This document shows positions 35,526-46,079 of a DNA stretch of 64,000 nucleotides, piece by piece (position 1 is the stretch's first letter; each line of letters starts with the position of its first letter). Under the pieces are notes generated by a model. That model did no database searches and was not told the DNA's origin. It was given only the letters and a program-made list of their open reading frames with translations. The position numbers and the translations under genes are program-made. The stretch is from Molanna angustata. Taxonomy: Eukaryota > Arthropoda > Insecta > Trichoptera > Molannidae. The stretch is from positions 22,097,914 through 22,161,913 of the forward strand of contig OY754967.1 of the NCBI GenBank assembly GCA_963576475.1, in the 5' to 3' direction.

Positions 35526-35770
35526 TTCCCCATAAATATGCCTCTCTAAGTACACAATATTAGTTTCACTTATCTGCCGTACATAGGTACTTCTTGAATA
35601 TTTTATATACGTACATCCATGACAGTAGCTGGCGGCAGAGGGAACGATTCGCGCGCACGTAGGACAGAGCCGCCGCATTGCACCGCATCGCTATGAATTC
35701 GCGTGTAACCGCTTCGGATCGCTCCGCAATCGCGTTCGCTTTGAATCGCCTACGTAGGACGTCGCGTTAC

Positions 35771-36060
35771 TGTTGACGTTTACCATTAAATAATGGCTGG
35801 CCTTCCACATTTCTTTGTGGTTGACCATTATTATCCATGATAAATTTATATGAATTCATATCCATTGAATTTCTTTTTGTAAATTATAATAAATAAATAA
35901 TAAAATAAATTAAATACACTTACTGTTGATGTTTACCATTAAATAATGGCCTTCCACATTTCTTTGTGGTTGACCATTATTATCCATGATAAATTTATAT
36001 GAATCCAATAAAATTCTTTTTGTAAATATTATAATAAAGAAATAATTAAAAAAATTCAAA
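35771..36060 (+). repeat. Two tandem copies of an about 155-bp interspersed repeat
   Basis: GTTTACCATTAAATAATGGC ... TGACCATTATTATCCATGAT ... AAATTTATATGAAT is present twice in direct order (from about 35777 and 35932). A reversed relative is at 29750-29880, and the terminal part also occurs reversed at 33388-33420 (CATATAAATTTATCATAGAT then AATAATGGCC), so it brackets the PIF/Harbinger element. Confidence 0.75.
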
Positions 36061-36401
36061 TTAAATTATTTTTAGATTTATTAATAACGTTTGATAAAAT
36101 TGATGTTTAAAATTCCTTTTTGAACAATAATATTGTCAATTGATATTTAAAATACATTTTAAACGATAATTTTGTACTGTTTAGTTTCAATTTATTTTTT
36201 TTATTGGAGAAATATTTTGAAAGCGAAAATTAATATGGGTAAAATACTTTTACTGGCAATACGCGCACAAACTGGGACAGTCACGGTATCCGTAGGTATT
36301 ATGGAGTGGAAGACGTATTCAATATAATTCAATATAATAGATACTATAGATCAAGATAGATAATATATTTCTTGAAGGATCATTAGCTGTAACTCATATA
36401 A
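36061..36401. other. AT-rich spacer before copy B
   Basis: No coding signal and no visible match in copy A. The left boundary of the duplication therefore coincides with the Helentron-like insertion that follows. Confidence 0.4.
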
Positions 36402-37605
36402 TCCAACTGTTGAATCGTTCAAGAGAATGAAATTCTCTTGAAGGAAGAGGCAGTTTAAATCCAAGCCGAGTGTATGAAGAAACATTTCGCAGCATATATG
36501 TTCCCATACATGGATTTACTCAGAATTCGGAGTAGAACATTTTATGTGAGTTCTGTGTGTCTGTCCGTTCCCCATTATAACTTTTGATCCGCTGGAGTCA
36601 CAAAGCCTAAAATTTCAGAATATATAGACAATTTTAGGTACACAAAATTTTTTTACTCAGTATTTAGAATTTTTGTTCGAGTCAGGGGTTATCAACATTT
36701 TAATTTTTGTAGTATTTGTCCACACATCTCAAAAACTATAAAAGCCAGAACGAAATAAAAAGCCAGAAATATAGTCAATTATAGTATCTCGAAATGGATT
36801 TTGTTTTTATTTCGAAGCAAAACATTGGTAATACAATTTTTTGTCTTTAACTGCCTTTATTTCCATTTCTTTTAAAAATATCGAAAAATGCCGAAACATG
36901 TAAACTAGAAAATTTAATTTTATATACACAATGTAAACATTATAGTTATATATCTCAAAATTTTCTTAACAATTTTTATAAAAATTGAATTTAGTGACGA
37001 CATTGTTTCATACAATTTGTATGGCAGTCGCCTATACACAATAGTATATGTACATATGAAGACTTAATAGTTTGATACTTAAATCTTCAAACATACAAAC
37101 ATACATGCTGTTTTCATATTCTGGGTAGAAAAAAGGACTGACCTCCATACTGTCCTATCTTGACATACATACCTACATGTGTTGTATAGAAAACCAAATA
37201 TACTAAAATATTCAATAAGTAATTTGGATTTATGGGTTTATAGTTTGGTAATTATTCTTCAACTATACATACTGTGATATATTGATGTTGCGCCTTGTAT
37301 AAGACAATAGGTATAGCGTGTTAACGATTACATACGAATAAAGTATTCGGGAATCTTCGGGGTTTGATATAAGGCAAGGTGGGTGGTTTGTGGGGGTCGA
37401 TCTTGATCTACGATAGGCTCTCACGTAGTGGTTAAAAATCGAAACTAATTATTGTGCTTCACTCTGAAATATATTTGCTGTAATTATAATAAAATGTGTT
37501 GATTGTTAAACGCGTGTTATTTATTTTATCTGTGTACAAAAACTACCAGATACTACACATACTATCGCTATCGACAGTTGGATCTCATGTGTTACATGCA
37601 ACTAG
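36402..37605 (+). mobile_element. Helentron-like non-autonomous element B
   Basis: Starts TCCAACTGTTGAATCGTTCA and ends CGACAGTTGGATC, hairpin CATGT-GTT-ACATG, GCAACTAG. Interior words (GGATTTACTCAGAATTCGGA; TTTCATATTCTGGGTAG; TCCTATCTTGACATACATAC) match the other copies. A solo LTR has inserted at 37273-37557. Confidence 0.78.
37273..37557 (+). mobile_element. Solo LTR inside Helentron-like element B
   Basis: 285 bp beginning TGTGATATATTGATGTTGCG and ending CAGATACTACA, flanked by the 5-bp duplication CATAC (37268-37272 and 37558-37562). Removing it with one CATAC restores the CTATACATACTATCGCTATC continuity seen in other copies. AATAAA is present near 37489. The LTR family is not identified. 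Confidence 0.82.
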
Positions 37606-38129
37606 TTTATAGTAAAATTTTGTGAGTAGGTAAGTAGTTTATTCCTTACTTTTTAATACTAAAAATAATAGCTTTATATAATTTTAAGATCGCAAAGTTT
37701 TATATGCAACCTTGACCTTGGTCTTGCAAAGACATGCAGTATTGATCTTGCAGTGAGTGAGTGACATAATGGTCTTGTATTTTATCCAAAGACTTCCATA
37801 AAACTGACTGCAAGATTCTGGTTAGTCATTATACTATGTAACTACATTATTCTTTTCTTAAATATGTCTTTACTACAGAATATTTTATTTTTTAAATCCT
37901 GAAGGGAAATTCTATAATTTATTATATTATAAATCATTCGACTTCCTACTTAATATCAGCTATCATTCTCAATTAAATAATGCGACAAATAAAAAAATAA
38001 AAGTTAATTTATACCTATATTGCAAAGACAAGACGAAAAACAGTTTATCCATTAAAAATAAAAATGATTCAATGTTATTCAAGTGTGAATGTATAATCAT
38101 GTTTTTATTCAAATCACAAATCTTAATTA

Positions 38130-38375
38130 TTGTGTCATTCGCCGATGACACATCGATATCAGTAAAAGGTCGGACATGGGACGAAGCATTTCGAAATGCA
38201 ACGTTCTCTCTAAAAGTTGTCAGGACTTGGTTAGATGATAATCTATTATCCATCAATTATGCAAAAACCTTTTTTGTACCGTTTTACATTTCTAAAAGAA
38301 AAAACCCTGAAAATAATTTCCTTCTCAGATTCCACAACACCATGCAACTGCTCTAATGAATGTAACGAGTGTGAT
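38130..38375 (+). pseudogene. LINE reverse transcriptase fragment, upstream of the MITE
   Basis: Begins inside the palm with IVSFADDTSISVKGRTWDEA (FADD catalytic box) and runs through WLDDNLLSINYAKTFFVPF. A frameshift near 38350 puts the last codons in another frame, which reaches the TTA at 38376. It continues on the other side of the MITE at 39357 in the same frame if the MITE and one TTA are ignored. Confidence 0.82.
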
Positions 38376-38378
38376 TTA

Positions 38379-39356
38379 GGGCCGGTCTTATAAACGTCCG
38401 TTAGTTAGATTTCAGACCAAATAAACCGAAATTTGATACAAATGCTCTATATTTCGTCTTATAACAATCCGTTAGTTAAATTTTAGTAAAATTTTACCGA
38501 TAGCCTTTACCGACGGTCGGACCAGCGATTAAGGGCCGGTCTTATAAACGTCCGTTAGTTAGATTTCAGACCAAACAAACCGAAATTTGATACAAATGCT
38601 CTATATTTCGTCTTATAACAATCCGTTAGTTAAATTTTAGTAAAAGTTTACCGATAGCCTTTACCGACGGTCGGACCACCGATTAAGCGTTCGTTAGCGA
38701 TAAGTTATGGAAGGATTGAGTTTTACCACACTTGTTTTTTTATGTTGTGGTACATTTTCAATATTACGAATATTTTGAAATATACTCTTTTATATTTTAT
38801 TGGATTTTTATATTGAATTGCTTTTTTTCAGTAAAAAATGTCGTCCGACAGTGATTTTGATTAACCAAAACGAATTTGATTACAAGTTTGTGTTTGACCA
38901 AATATTTTATTATTTCAACATGACATTGATGACACTGAATTTCGTTTTATTTTATATTAATTATTTTTTTTTATTTAAAAAAAAGAATTTCAGTTGAGGC
39001 GAGATTTGAACGAACCCGCGTCCACTGAATTACTAATCCAGCGCGCTAGTTAAATAATAAAGGATTATCAACATTTTTGTAATTTTTGATATTGTTTGAA
39101 GTACGCAAAAAATTAAACACTCTCTGTTTATATATTGCAATGACAGCCCCGCTTAATCCATTACAATCCATTATAGTCCAATACAAATCCATTGAAAATC
39201 CATTGTAGTCTTATTAGACTGTAACTTTCAAATAAACGGACAGCTAAAATAGTTTTATAATACCGCCGATAGTAATATCTACTTAGGAACATCCATCCGT
39301 TAGTAAATCGTAAACATACTTACGAATATTTGGTCTCTCGTTTATAAGACCGGCCC
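38379..39356. mobile_element. PIF/Harbinger-type MITE inside a LINE
   Basis: 978 bp between 18-bp inverted ends GGGCCGGTCTTATAAACG, flanked by TTA on each side (38376-38378 and 39357-39359). The left 150 bp, including the end sequence, is tandemly duplicated (second copy from about 38533). A segment at about 39003-39055 resembles the 3' half of a tRNA gene reversed (GCGGGTTCGTTCAAATCTCG on the - strand). Small internal frames are not genes. Confidence 0.85.
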
Positions 39357-39359
39357 TTA

Positions 39360-39977
39360 GTATCTAGAGCTGACAGCATAAAATATTTAGGAATCCACAT
39401 TGACACTCAATTAAAATGGGGTAAACAAATAGATAATTTGACGAAAAGACTTAGAAACCAAATGTTTATATACAGAAGATTGGTGGATTTTGTTGATCTG
39501 AACACTGTTCGTATGGTCTATTATAGTTTAACTCAGTCTCTACTCACATATGGAATGATTGCCTGGGGAGGAGCCTATGACAGTCATATACTTTCATCGG
39601 GGAGGCTCCAGAAGAAAATTATTAAATTAATATATAAAAAACCTCTTAGGTTCCCTAGTGATGAATTGTTCCAACTGAGTGGATTGAGTGACTTACGTAG
39701 GCTTTATATATTGCAATGTACTAAATTCATCAAACAGAAACTACAAGCTCTTGTGCAGGCGTCATATAATGATTGCAGAGTTAGCGCGAGGCTGGGAAAC
39801 CAATTTAGACCTCCCATTTGCAATACTAGATTTTTTCAACGATTTCCACCTTTCGTTGCTCCGAAAGTATATAACAACCTGCCATCTTTAGTGAAGCAAC
39901 ATAAAATCTACCTAACCTTTATGAAGCATTTTAAGCTGTGGCTTAAAACAGCTAACCCAAATGATTATCTATTGTAA
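39360..39977 (+). pseudogene. LINE polymerase C-terminal region, downstream of the MITE
   Basis: Continues the split LINE: SIKYLGIHIDTQLKWGKQID, then (ATG-like start 39438) MTKRLRNQMFIYRRLVDFVD, YYSLTQSLLTYGMIAWGGAY, LQKKIIKLIYKKP and RFFQRFPPFVAPKVYNNLP, ending at TAA 39977. This is the thumb/C-terminal part of a Jockey-like ORF2. The frame is open to the end. Confidence 0.85.
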
Positions 39978-40535
39978 TTTTTTATTCTTTGTTTTATGCA
40001 GTATTTGTGGTGTTGCAACCTGTTTGTATCTTTTAGTATTTATTATTTTTGTTTTACTTTTTTTATTCTGTTGCATTTTTTTAATGTATAATCTACATAA
40101 TGAGTAGGTATATAAAAATGTATAAAGGCATCAAAGAAACGAACCACAGTTATAGAATTGGTATCGGCTAGCATTTAGTTAAACCGCGCGACTTGTGTGT
40201 TTTTTGTGGATATTATGTACCTACATAAACATGCAACATTTTAAAGATACACAGCAACAAAAGTTAGGAGGGTTCTCCGAGCAAAGAAAAGGGACGGATG
40301 GAATTCTTTTTGCAAAAATCTCTCCCCCAATACCTCCTTCAAGACTGTTTGGTCTATGATAAAAAGATACAGAGTTTCATTCGACTCGCCAATGGACAAT
40401 TCACCACTAAATGTATCGTGGCTCCATGATTTTTTAAACAATCTCGCCCCTCCTTATGTCCCCACAAAAGAAGAGTCAAATTTAAATGTGATCTTCAAAA
40501 TATCTCCCAATAATTAATTAAACAAGCCATACTCG

Positions 40536-40988
40536 ATGGCTGAAATGCAATTTGTCTTATCTGAGCTAAAAGACTCTTCTCCAGGTCCAAATGACATTCC
40601 TTACTCATTTATTAAACTTGCTCCAAGAAGTCTCCAAAACTTGTTTCTAAACATCCTCAATCAAATATTAGTATCAGGAACTATTCCTGATAACTGGAGA
40701 AAACAGTATGTGATATCTATAATTAAACCTCAAAAAAACCCTACTTTGGGATCCTCATACAGGCCAATTGCTTTGTCTTCATGTCTCCTCAAAATCATGG
40801 AAAACTTGATAAAAAACAGGTTGTTTTGGTTCTTGGAGCACCACGGTTTGCTGGCGAGACATCAATTTGGCTTCTGTAAAAATATGGGAACTGGTGATGC
40901 TCTCAGCTTACTGTGTGCCGAAATAAGGATCTCATTTGCAAAAAAAATCACTGACAGCTGCATTTCTAGACGTGGCTGGGGCCTATGA
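40536..40988 (+). pseudogene. I-like LINE ORF2: RT fingers
   Basis: Contains SSPGPNDIPYSFIKLAPRSL, TIPDNWRKQYVISIIKPQK, SSYRPIALSSCLLKIMENLI and HQFGFCKNMGTGDALS, the RT0-RT2 blocks of non-LTR elements. The frame is left near 40960 and the palm continues one base shifted. Confidence 0.88.
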
Positions 40989-41328
40989 CCACGTAAATAT
41001 CCCTATTCTCATTAAAAAATTGAATATTCTTAAGGTCCCTTCTAATTTTATTAAACTTGTGTATGGCATACTATCCAGCCGTACTATTAGGGTTCTGCAA
41101 CGAGGAGTCCCTGTCCTCTCTCATAGAACATGGAGGGGCTTGCCTCAGGGTTCAGTTCTAAGTCCAATCCTTTACTCTGTATATACATATGATATAGAGC
41201 AGTCCCTACCTGGGGAGGCACATATTATGATACAGTATGCCGATAACTTAATAGTATACACCCAGAACACAGACCCGGTAATCGCAGCCAACAAATTGGA
41301 AACATCTCTAAAAAGTCTCCAACTATGA
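40936..41328 (+). pseudogene. I-like LINE ORF2: RT palm with altered catalytic box
   Basis: Motif A is AFLDVAGAYDHVNIPILI with its aspartate kept; motif B is GLPQGSVLSPILYSVYTYDI; motif C reads MIQYADNLIVY, so the second catalytic aspartate is Asn. A stop (TGA 41326-41328) separates it from the next segment, which continues in the same frame at 41344. Confidence 0.88.
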
Positions 41329-41343
41329 CTAGCGAATAATCAC

Positions 41344-42204
41344 TTGCATATTTCTCCGGAAAAATCCAAAGTAGTCATATTTTCCAAAAAGCGGAAAATT
41401 CTCGAAATAAAAATTATTTTTGATTCCACTCCAATACCAATATGCAAGGAGGTTAGGTACTTGGGAATGATATTTCAATGTAAGCTTCTTTGGAACTCCC
41501 ACATAGATCAGATTGTGTCAAAATGCAATAAGGCATTCAATGTCCTAAAAGCAACAACTGGTGTTTGGTGGGGTTCTCACCCCAGAACTTTAAAAATGCT
41601 ATACAATGGGTTAATTAAATCTCGGATCGACTACGGTTCAATATTAATGGATCCCTTACCCCAATACCTGAAACTGAAACTAGATAGAATACAGAACAAG
41701 TGTCTTAAACTAATTTCTGGCTGCCTGCAATCCACTCCATCAAATGTGCTACAGGTGGAGTGTGTGGATCAGCCTCTTAGTATCCGGAGACAATATTTGA
41801 GTGATAAATTCTTCCTTCGAGTGTATACAATGAAATCTCACCCTCTAATAAAAAAAATTAAGGCATTATTCACACTTTTTGATAACAACCCAAGTTCACT
41901 CGTAAATAGCTTCGAAAATCTTTCTTTCTCTGCATTGAAATGCATCAGAACATTCAATAACCCAACATTTGGCACATCATATGACTCTCTCACTCATATC
42001 CCAGATATTAGATTGAACGAAGATTGGTTGAAGGAAAATACTATACATTCCCAACCCCCGATTTTACGGTCTCTTTTCGGTTCATTTGTGGAGAATTTTG
42101 GGGGGCTACAACATAATTTACACCGATGGATCAAAATCCCCTTCGGCGCCTTTTATCGGGTGCGCATTCTTCGACTCAACGTTGAATATCGAAGAGGGAT
42201 ATAA
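41344..42204 (+). pseudogene. I-like LINE ORF2: RT thumb/connection
   Basis: Starts HISPEKSKVVIFSKK, then VRYLGMIFQCKLLWNSHID, then LYNGLIKSRIDYGSILMDPL and LDRIQNKCLKLISGC: the usual order after motif C. Ends in a frameshift at about 42120 as the RNase H domain begins in another frame. Confidence 0.88.
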
Positions 42205-42979
42205 TCTCCCCAAAGAGGCATCAATATTCACCGCTGAGGGATGTGCTATTATGCAGGCATTGATTCATATTCATAATGAAAAAATTCATCATGCAATCAT
42301 TTTTACAGACTCACTTAGCTTCCTAAAAAAAATATTGTCCTGTCCATTTAAGGGTGAAACAAATCTGTTGGTCAATAGAGTGAAATCTCAACTGTATCTT
42401 CTACACTGCAATAAGCAATCTGTAGTTCTGGCCTGGCTACCTGGTCACAGGGGTATTGCGGGAAATGAGAGAGCAGATGAAATGGCAAAGGAGGCTACAG
42501 TCACCATGTGTGGGAAGATCAATCAAATCCCATATACAGACTTAATTCTGGGCTGCAAGGGGAGTGCATTAGAAGAATGGGGGAGGAGTTGGAGAGGGTC
42601 TTTGGCTTTGCGAGGTCGATGGTTTGAAGAGATCCAGCCACATATTCCAAAAGTTCCGTGGTTCTGGAATCTGAATATCCCAAGATGGCAGATTTCTCTG
42701 GTCTGTCGACTAAGATCTGGCCACAGTCTCTATCCTGCCCACCTCCACAAATTAAATATCATAGATTCACCGCATTGCGTTTGTGGCTCAGAGCTAGGTG
42801 ATGCAAATCATTTGATCATGGAATGCGCACACATGAGAGGTACAAACTCTTTGATGGGGATGCTGAGACGGGCGGGAGTGGGGTTTCCTACCCAGCTTTC
42901 GCTTGTTCTTGCTGATCCATCATTGAGTATTGTGAGGTCTCTTGGTTGGTTTGCTCGGGAGAACTCCCTCAAGCTTTAG
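42086..42979 (+). pseudogene. I-like LINE ORF2: RNase H and C-terminal zinc-knuckle region
   Basis: RNase H with the acidic residues in IIYTDGSKS, FTAEGCAIMQAL, IIFTDSLSFL and the GNERADEMAKEA block; AWLPGHRGIAGNE is the conserved histidine-containing loop. After it, RLRSGHSLYPAHLHKLN and CVCGSELGDANHLIMECAH form the CCHC-like C-terminal motif of I-like elements. Ends at TAG 42979. Confidence 0.9.
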
Positions 42980-43460
42980 GTTCCTTTTTTTATTTATTTA
43001 TTCAATTCACGGTTGTTAATAAAATCTATGAAAATGATATAGAAAAAAAAAACTTGAGACTGACCAAGAACGCCAAAAGGCGAAGGTCAAAAAAAAAGAC
43101 ATATATTGTAAAAATGTGTTAATTATTTGCAAAGATATAGGCATAATAAAATTGCATTAAATTTGTAAATAATATTTGATTTTTTTGACAATTTTCATTT
43201 TTATGGCATCGAACAAACCAATGTAGGTACCTACCTACATATTCAAAAAATGTATCCAAACTATTTGATATTTTTTACATGTTCAAATGGTTACTATGGT
43301 TACGGACAAATTCTGATATTCAAATAAAATTTGTTATGAATCGAATTCGAATTTATTTAGAACATCGTTGTAAGTAGGTACCTACACCTACATACCTAAT
43401 ACTACTTAAAAACCAATAATATACTGATTTCCTATAGGAAAATTATTATATAATATCGAT

Positions 43461-46015
43461 GGTTACCCGGACAAATATTGTATGTCCACTTTTTATAGTT
43501 TTGAGAAAACTCAACATGAAAGTTTGAGTAGAAGTCAAAGCTTCAGATTATCAAATGTTATACAAATAATGCAATGATCAGGATGAATGTTCTTTTATGA
43601 CAATATCTGAATACAATTTTATTACATTAATCAACATTTACACAATAAAAATTGAGTTTTAAAAAAAGATGTATGGACATACAATAATTGTATTTTCTGT
43701 GCCTGGACATACAACTATTGTATACTGTACATTTACTACATTGGTATGATGACTGTGATATCTTATTTAATTGATAATAATTATTTTTTTATCAGTGAAA
43801 GCCATACTTATAACACAAAATCGTATAGATCATGTTTCTTGTATACTTTTTAAAACTTTAATTAATAATATACGAAATAAGTATAAGGATTCAAATAGAA
43901 TCTTTATTCGAAATCTTTTAGTTCGAAACTTAGAAAAGTAAAAGAAATAATTTATGTTTGGTGTTTAAGAATTTTATTCATACTATAATAATTATTTTAT
44001 AGGTAATATCACCAAATATTCAAAAATTATCAACTATTAACAAACATTAAAAAAAAATTATAAACGATTAATATAATAAACTTGTTTTTAATTTGCCCTC
44101 CACAAGTATCACTGAAGGAGACAACATGATTCACTGTGGACGGCAAATTGAACAAATACATTAAAAGACATGTTGATATTTTTGTCGCTCCTTTCCCACC
44201 ATTTACTTCATCCCAAACAAAGCAATGACCATTGGAGTTACTTTTGAATCGAAGATTGTATAATCAATTTGGCTGTTTCCTGCAAAGAGTACGTTTAGAA
44301 TTGCTTGCATATCAAATGATATACACAGATATTCTACTCCTTTATTTGCTATAGCCTTTTGTTTGTTCATCTCCTTTATTTTCATGACATCATCAGCACG
44401 TTTTCGGAGACATTTCCATTGCTCCTCTAATTGCGATTTGTCTGCAGTTATATTGTTAATATTACATCGCGAGCACTGGTCTTTTTTTGGACTATGAAAA
44501 CCCATTTGTGGATCATAGCTATTAAAAACTGTCCTGTAAATTTTAAGGGATGGCATTACAGTATTTTTAAAGTCGAGTGCGAAGTCAGTTTTAAATAGTC
44601 TATACATTTACGTTATATTAAGTTCGGAAGATAAATACATTTTCTTTGTGTCCCGCCTGCAATAATGTGATGATACCCGTGGAAAAGAATCAATATGTTT
44701 TTTAATAAGAAAAACACCTGTATCACTCGTTTTGTTCGGCGCTGATTTTCCTTTTTGGTTGTTTCCACCAACGAAAACACCGGTATAACTTTTTTGTTTC
44801 AGGGCTAAGTCAATTACTTGAAAATTTATATTCAACACGCCACAGAAGAATTTTAAACAAACGCGCTTAGTGTCATTTTTATCATTAGGCAATGTGAAAA
44901 CTCGGCTTTTAGTTTTTGTACATTTAGAATTTTCCTTGCGTGGTCTTCTTCTATCAATTGTTTTCTCAGTTACAAGTGTACTTAACAAACTTTTTTGTCT
45001 GAAATAAAAATAATCACTGAGACCTCAATAATCTCTACAAAGCTTCTGTTGTTAATCTATAGGTATTTTATTTGAGCATTTATATCTGCACTTGCTGCAA
45101 TCAATAAATTTTGGTTTCTTTTCAGGGTTCAGGGACAGAAGCTCCTTTTCAGTTGATGTATGACTTTCCAGTCATCCGAAACAATTTTCTTAGGTTTTAG
45201 GTCCATAGGTTTGGATCAGCTAAGTGTTTTCTTTTTCGGGGGACAAAAATAGAAGATAGGTATTATGTCTGCTGAATTTGGAATGCTTTGAATATTTGGA
45301 GATCTGTTATCTATATCGGATGAGGCAGAATCTGACTTATTTGGTACATATGAATCATTAGAGCCATAGCGATCATTAGCAGAATAATGAAGCTGTGATG
45401 TAGATGGTTGAGGATCTTCGAACACGTTATATGAAGTATGTGATAAGATACCAGCTAAAACCAAACAGATTAAAAACAAATTGAGTATTAAGTGAAATAA
45501 TACTTTATTATGTTCGTTACCTTGATTCTCCTTATTTTTAATGAGGCTCATAATTTTCTTGGTACGAGAACTCACATTGATATCCATTTCGAGCAAAATA
45601 ATACTTATTTTCTTTCAAATTATCAATAAAATTCACAGACTAACTGTCAACTTTCACGGCGCGAAAACTAATGTCAAAATATAAATAGTGTAATAATGTA
45701 GTATGTCCAACGTTTGGGCAGGAAGAAGCATCGACAATAATAGACAAATATTGTATGTCCAACACACAATATTTGTGTAGTAACCTCTCTTGGCTATTAT
45801 AATACACTGACAGTGTATATCACTTGCAATATTTGTCAAGTCACAATGATGGGATATATGCTTAATATGCATTTTTAAATTGAGTATATCTCTTGTTGTA
45901 TTGCGTATTGACATCCAATATTTTTACAGATTAAAGAGAATGTCGAGCTCTACAAAATGTGTATCATAACTCAATTTTGCCAAAAAGTGGACATACAATA
46001 TTTGTCCGGGTAACC
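43461..46015 (-). mobile_element. DNA transposon of unassigned family, with TIRs
   Basis: 2,555 bp. The left end GGTTACCCGGACAAATATTG and its reverse complement at the right end (CAATATTTGTCCGGGTAACC, 45996-46015) are perfect over at least 34 bp, including TATGTCCACTTTTT. ATCGAT lies directly outside each end; because ATCGAT is a palindrome, the target duplication (4-6 bp) and exact ends are ambiguous. Subterminal copies of TGGACATACAATA lie at 43674, 43704, 45700 and 45760. A broken multi-exon gene is on the - strand. Confidence 0.85.
44203..45596 (-). pseudogene. Putative transposase of the 43461-46015 element, broken
   Basis: Three - strand frames in order. 45216-45596 starts MDINVSSRTKKIMSLI and seems to have an intron (donor after KENQG; acceptor TTTGGTTTTAG before AGILSHTSYNVFEDP). 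44608-44988 has RVCLKFFCGVLNINFQVIDL and HIDSFPRVSSHYCRRDTKKM followed by YLSSELNI. 44203-44607 directly continues with MYRLFKTDF, RTVFNSYDPQMGF and KKDQCSRCN. The ESHY-CRRDT-K-YLSSELNI-MY order is familiar from a widespread arthropod gene family without firm classification, which the TIRs here tie to a transposon. Between exons the frame is interrupted. I do not assign a superfamily. Confidence 0.65.
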
Positions 46016-46079
46016 ATCGATATTTAAGTTAATTACAATACACATGCAATATACAAACTATTTTTTTTTGTAGTGGAAT

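Larger units (their letters stand above)
33879..35766. mobile_element. PIF/Harbinger-like DNA element with MADF relic
   Basis: Inverted ends CGCGACGTACTACGTAGGCG and (reversed at the right) CGCGACGTCCTACGTAGGCG extend about 40 bp. Both sides carry TTA (33876-33878 and 35767-35769), the usual 3-bp PIF/Harbinger target duplication. The subterminal DNA is strikingly GC-rich, with GCGGCGCGGCGCGGCGCG runs unlike the AT-rich neighbours. A MADF-like frame remains inside; no DDE transposase is seen. A Helitron is inserted at 34383-35525. Confidence 0.75.
40240..43090 (+). mobile_element. I-like LINE with RNase H domain, 5'-truncated
   Basis: From the end of the endonuclease-RT linker (decayed, 40270-40400) through RT and RNase H to a 3' UTR ending in a run of A after CCAAGAACGCCAAAAGGCGA at about 43090. 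RT plus RNase H in one LINE ORF2 indicates the I/LOA group. The frame is broken at least three times and motif C is altered, so this copy is dead. Confidence 0.85.

Noticed and set aside
39003..39055. tRNA gene inside the PIF/Harbinger MITE
   Set aside because: Only a T-arm-like half is recognisable and no full cloverleaf forms.
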